DNA of 6,747 nt from Chlorobiota bacterium (GTDB lineage Bacteria; Bacteroidota; Ignavibacteria; SZUA-365; JAADGX01): contig JAADGX010000110.1 in assembly GCA_013152135.1 (NCBI GenBank), forward strand, positions 1 to 6,747, given 5' to 3'. Within the stretch, counting starts at the first letter, position 1; each line of letters begins with the position of its first letter. The notes under the pieces were generated by a model. The model was not told the DNA's origin. It saw only the letters and a list, made by a program, of their open reading frames with translations, and ran no database searches. Both the position numbers and the translations under genes were made by a program. Shown piece after piece: positions 6,149-6,747 of the stretch.

Positions 6149-6747
6149 ATGAAAAGAAAGGCTACGAATGTTATGATATCACCTGTCGTTGTTCTTATTA
6201 CACTGGTTGTCCAATTCAGTATCCAGCATGCAGGATCTGGCATTTCTCATCACTGTTTGCCAGCATGGAGGTCCAATGGAATTGCTCGATTATATGAACC
6301 CAAGTATCCGGCGCATAAGCAATCAAACGCACCTGCAAACCATGTGGAGGGTTTACGGGACAGGAATAAATATGCTTTGACACATACGCGTGACCAACCA
6401 ATCCGTCCCGTACGCGACGACGTGGGCTTCTGCTGGGATGCACGCCAGATGGAGCGCCTCGTTTCCTACCTGGAAAAACACGAAAAAACAACGGCGCCGG
6501 AGGGAAGACTCGTGGCCGGCATTTCCCCCCACGATGACTACCTGTACGCGGCCCGCGTGTACTATCCCCTCTACCGGAAGCTGCGGGCAAAGGAAGTCGT
6601 TGTGTTCGGGGTGACGCACGGCACTGTGAGGAGAAAAATCGGCGATCCGAAAGGCGTCGTCATTCTCGACGACTTCCCCCGGTGGACCGGCGTGACGAAA
6701 CCCGTGGAAATCTCGCCGCTGCGGGAATACATCAAGGCGCGGCTCGA
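6149..6747 (+). CDS. Secreted Memo-like protein (AmmeMemoRadiSam system protein B family), 3' end outside window
   Basis: The frame is open from 6149 to the right edge (199 codons). The N-terminus is MKRK followed by a hydrophobic stretch (about residues 12-23), a likely signal peptide or membrane anchor. Residues about 26-80 are nondescript. The conserved core starts near residue 83 (PIRPVRDDVGFCWD). It continues with AGISPHDDYLYAARVYYPLY (123-142) and VVVFGVTHGTV (150-160). These correspond to the PHAGY.YSG and GPSHH blocks of Memo proteins, so His128 and His157 match two of the metal-binding residues of that LigB-like fold. The catalytic-type Cys would lie beyond the edge. The reaction of this family is unsettled. 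Start choice is uncertain: in-frame ATGs at 6128, 6149 and 6173 all lack a good Shine-Dalgarno, and TTG at 6377 would give only the core. The first 232 bases are 43% G+C and the rest about 61%. It is divergent from the operon and shares its intergenic region. Confidence 0.85.
   Translation, partial: MKRKATNVMISPVVVLITLVVQFSIQHAGSGISHHCLPAWRSNGIARLYEPKYPAHKQSNAPANHVEGLRDRNKYALTHTRDQPIRPVRDDVGFCWDARQMERLVSYLEKHEKTTAPEGRLVAGISPHDDYLYAARVYYPLYRKLRAKEVVVFGVTHGTVRRKIGDPKGVVILDDFPRWTGVTKPVEISPLREYIKARL

Noticed and set aside
6377..6382. TTGACA as a -35 promoter element
   Set aside because: It lies inside the Memo-like reading frame and no -10 element follows at 16-18 bases; the sequence there is GC-rich.
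6216..6619. Two overlapping minus-strand open frames antisense to the Memo-like gene
   Set aside because: The plus-strand frame contains clear Memo family motifs. The antisense frames arise from its high G+C and give Arg/Pro-rich low-information products.
1..6747. CRISPR arrays, tRNA/rRNA genes, transposases or insertion-sequence ends
   Set aside because: No regularly spaced repeats, no RNA gene pattern, no transposase or integrase motifs, and no terminal repeats were found on reading both strands.

Overview
The window suggests a diderm (Gram-negative-type) bacterium. It carries a lipobox lipoprotein, a large outer-membrane beta-barrel, and signal-peptide proteins with a MopE-like Asp/Asn-rich metal-binding motif. 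Serine/threonine-rich lipoproteins and such secreted modular proteins are frequent in the FCB superphylum (Bacteroidetes/Chlorobi/Ignavibacteria relatives) and in delta-proteobacterial lineages. The sequence itself cannot fix the phylum.

Layout. Positions 83-5822 hold three genes on the minus strand, packed as an operon and transcribed from right to left. First is a 781-residue protein with a signal peptide, an SH3b domain, a helical segment and a beta-barrel (3477-5822). It overlaps by 4 bases a 186-residue lipoprotein (2920-3480). After a 20-base gap comes a 938-residue secreted multidomain protein (83-2899). Its modules are a nucleotidyltransferase-like signature, a charged helical region, a hydrophobic hairpin, a PEGA-like beta domain, a MopE-like motif and a C-terminal beta-sandwich. 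Positions 5823-6148 are a divergent intergenic region with a perfect AGGAGG ribosome binding site and two inverted repeats. From about 6149 to the right edge a plus-strand gene encodes a secreted Memo-like (AmmeMemoRadiSam protein B) protein, cut off by the window end. Positions 1-82 are a short flank in which no gene can be supported.

How the genes may work together. All three operon products carry export signals and are predicted to sit in or beyond the outer membrane. A reasonable inference is an envelope-associated unit: the barrel in the outer membrane with periplasmic SH3b and helical parts, the lipoprotein as an accessory, and the large protein as secreted or surface-attached cargo or partner. 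I do not recognise the operon as a named system. Its most unusual element is the large protein, which pairs a nucleotidyltransferase-like signature with an export signal and a hydrophobic hairpin.

Base composition shifts at both edges. The first 60 bases are about 72% G+C by direct count. Sampled 60-base stretches of the operon run about 35-50%. The Memo-like gene goes from about 43% (6149-6380) to about 61% (6381-6747).
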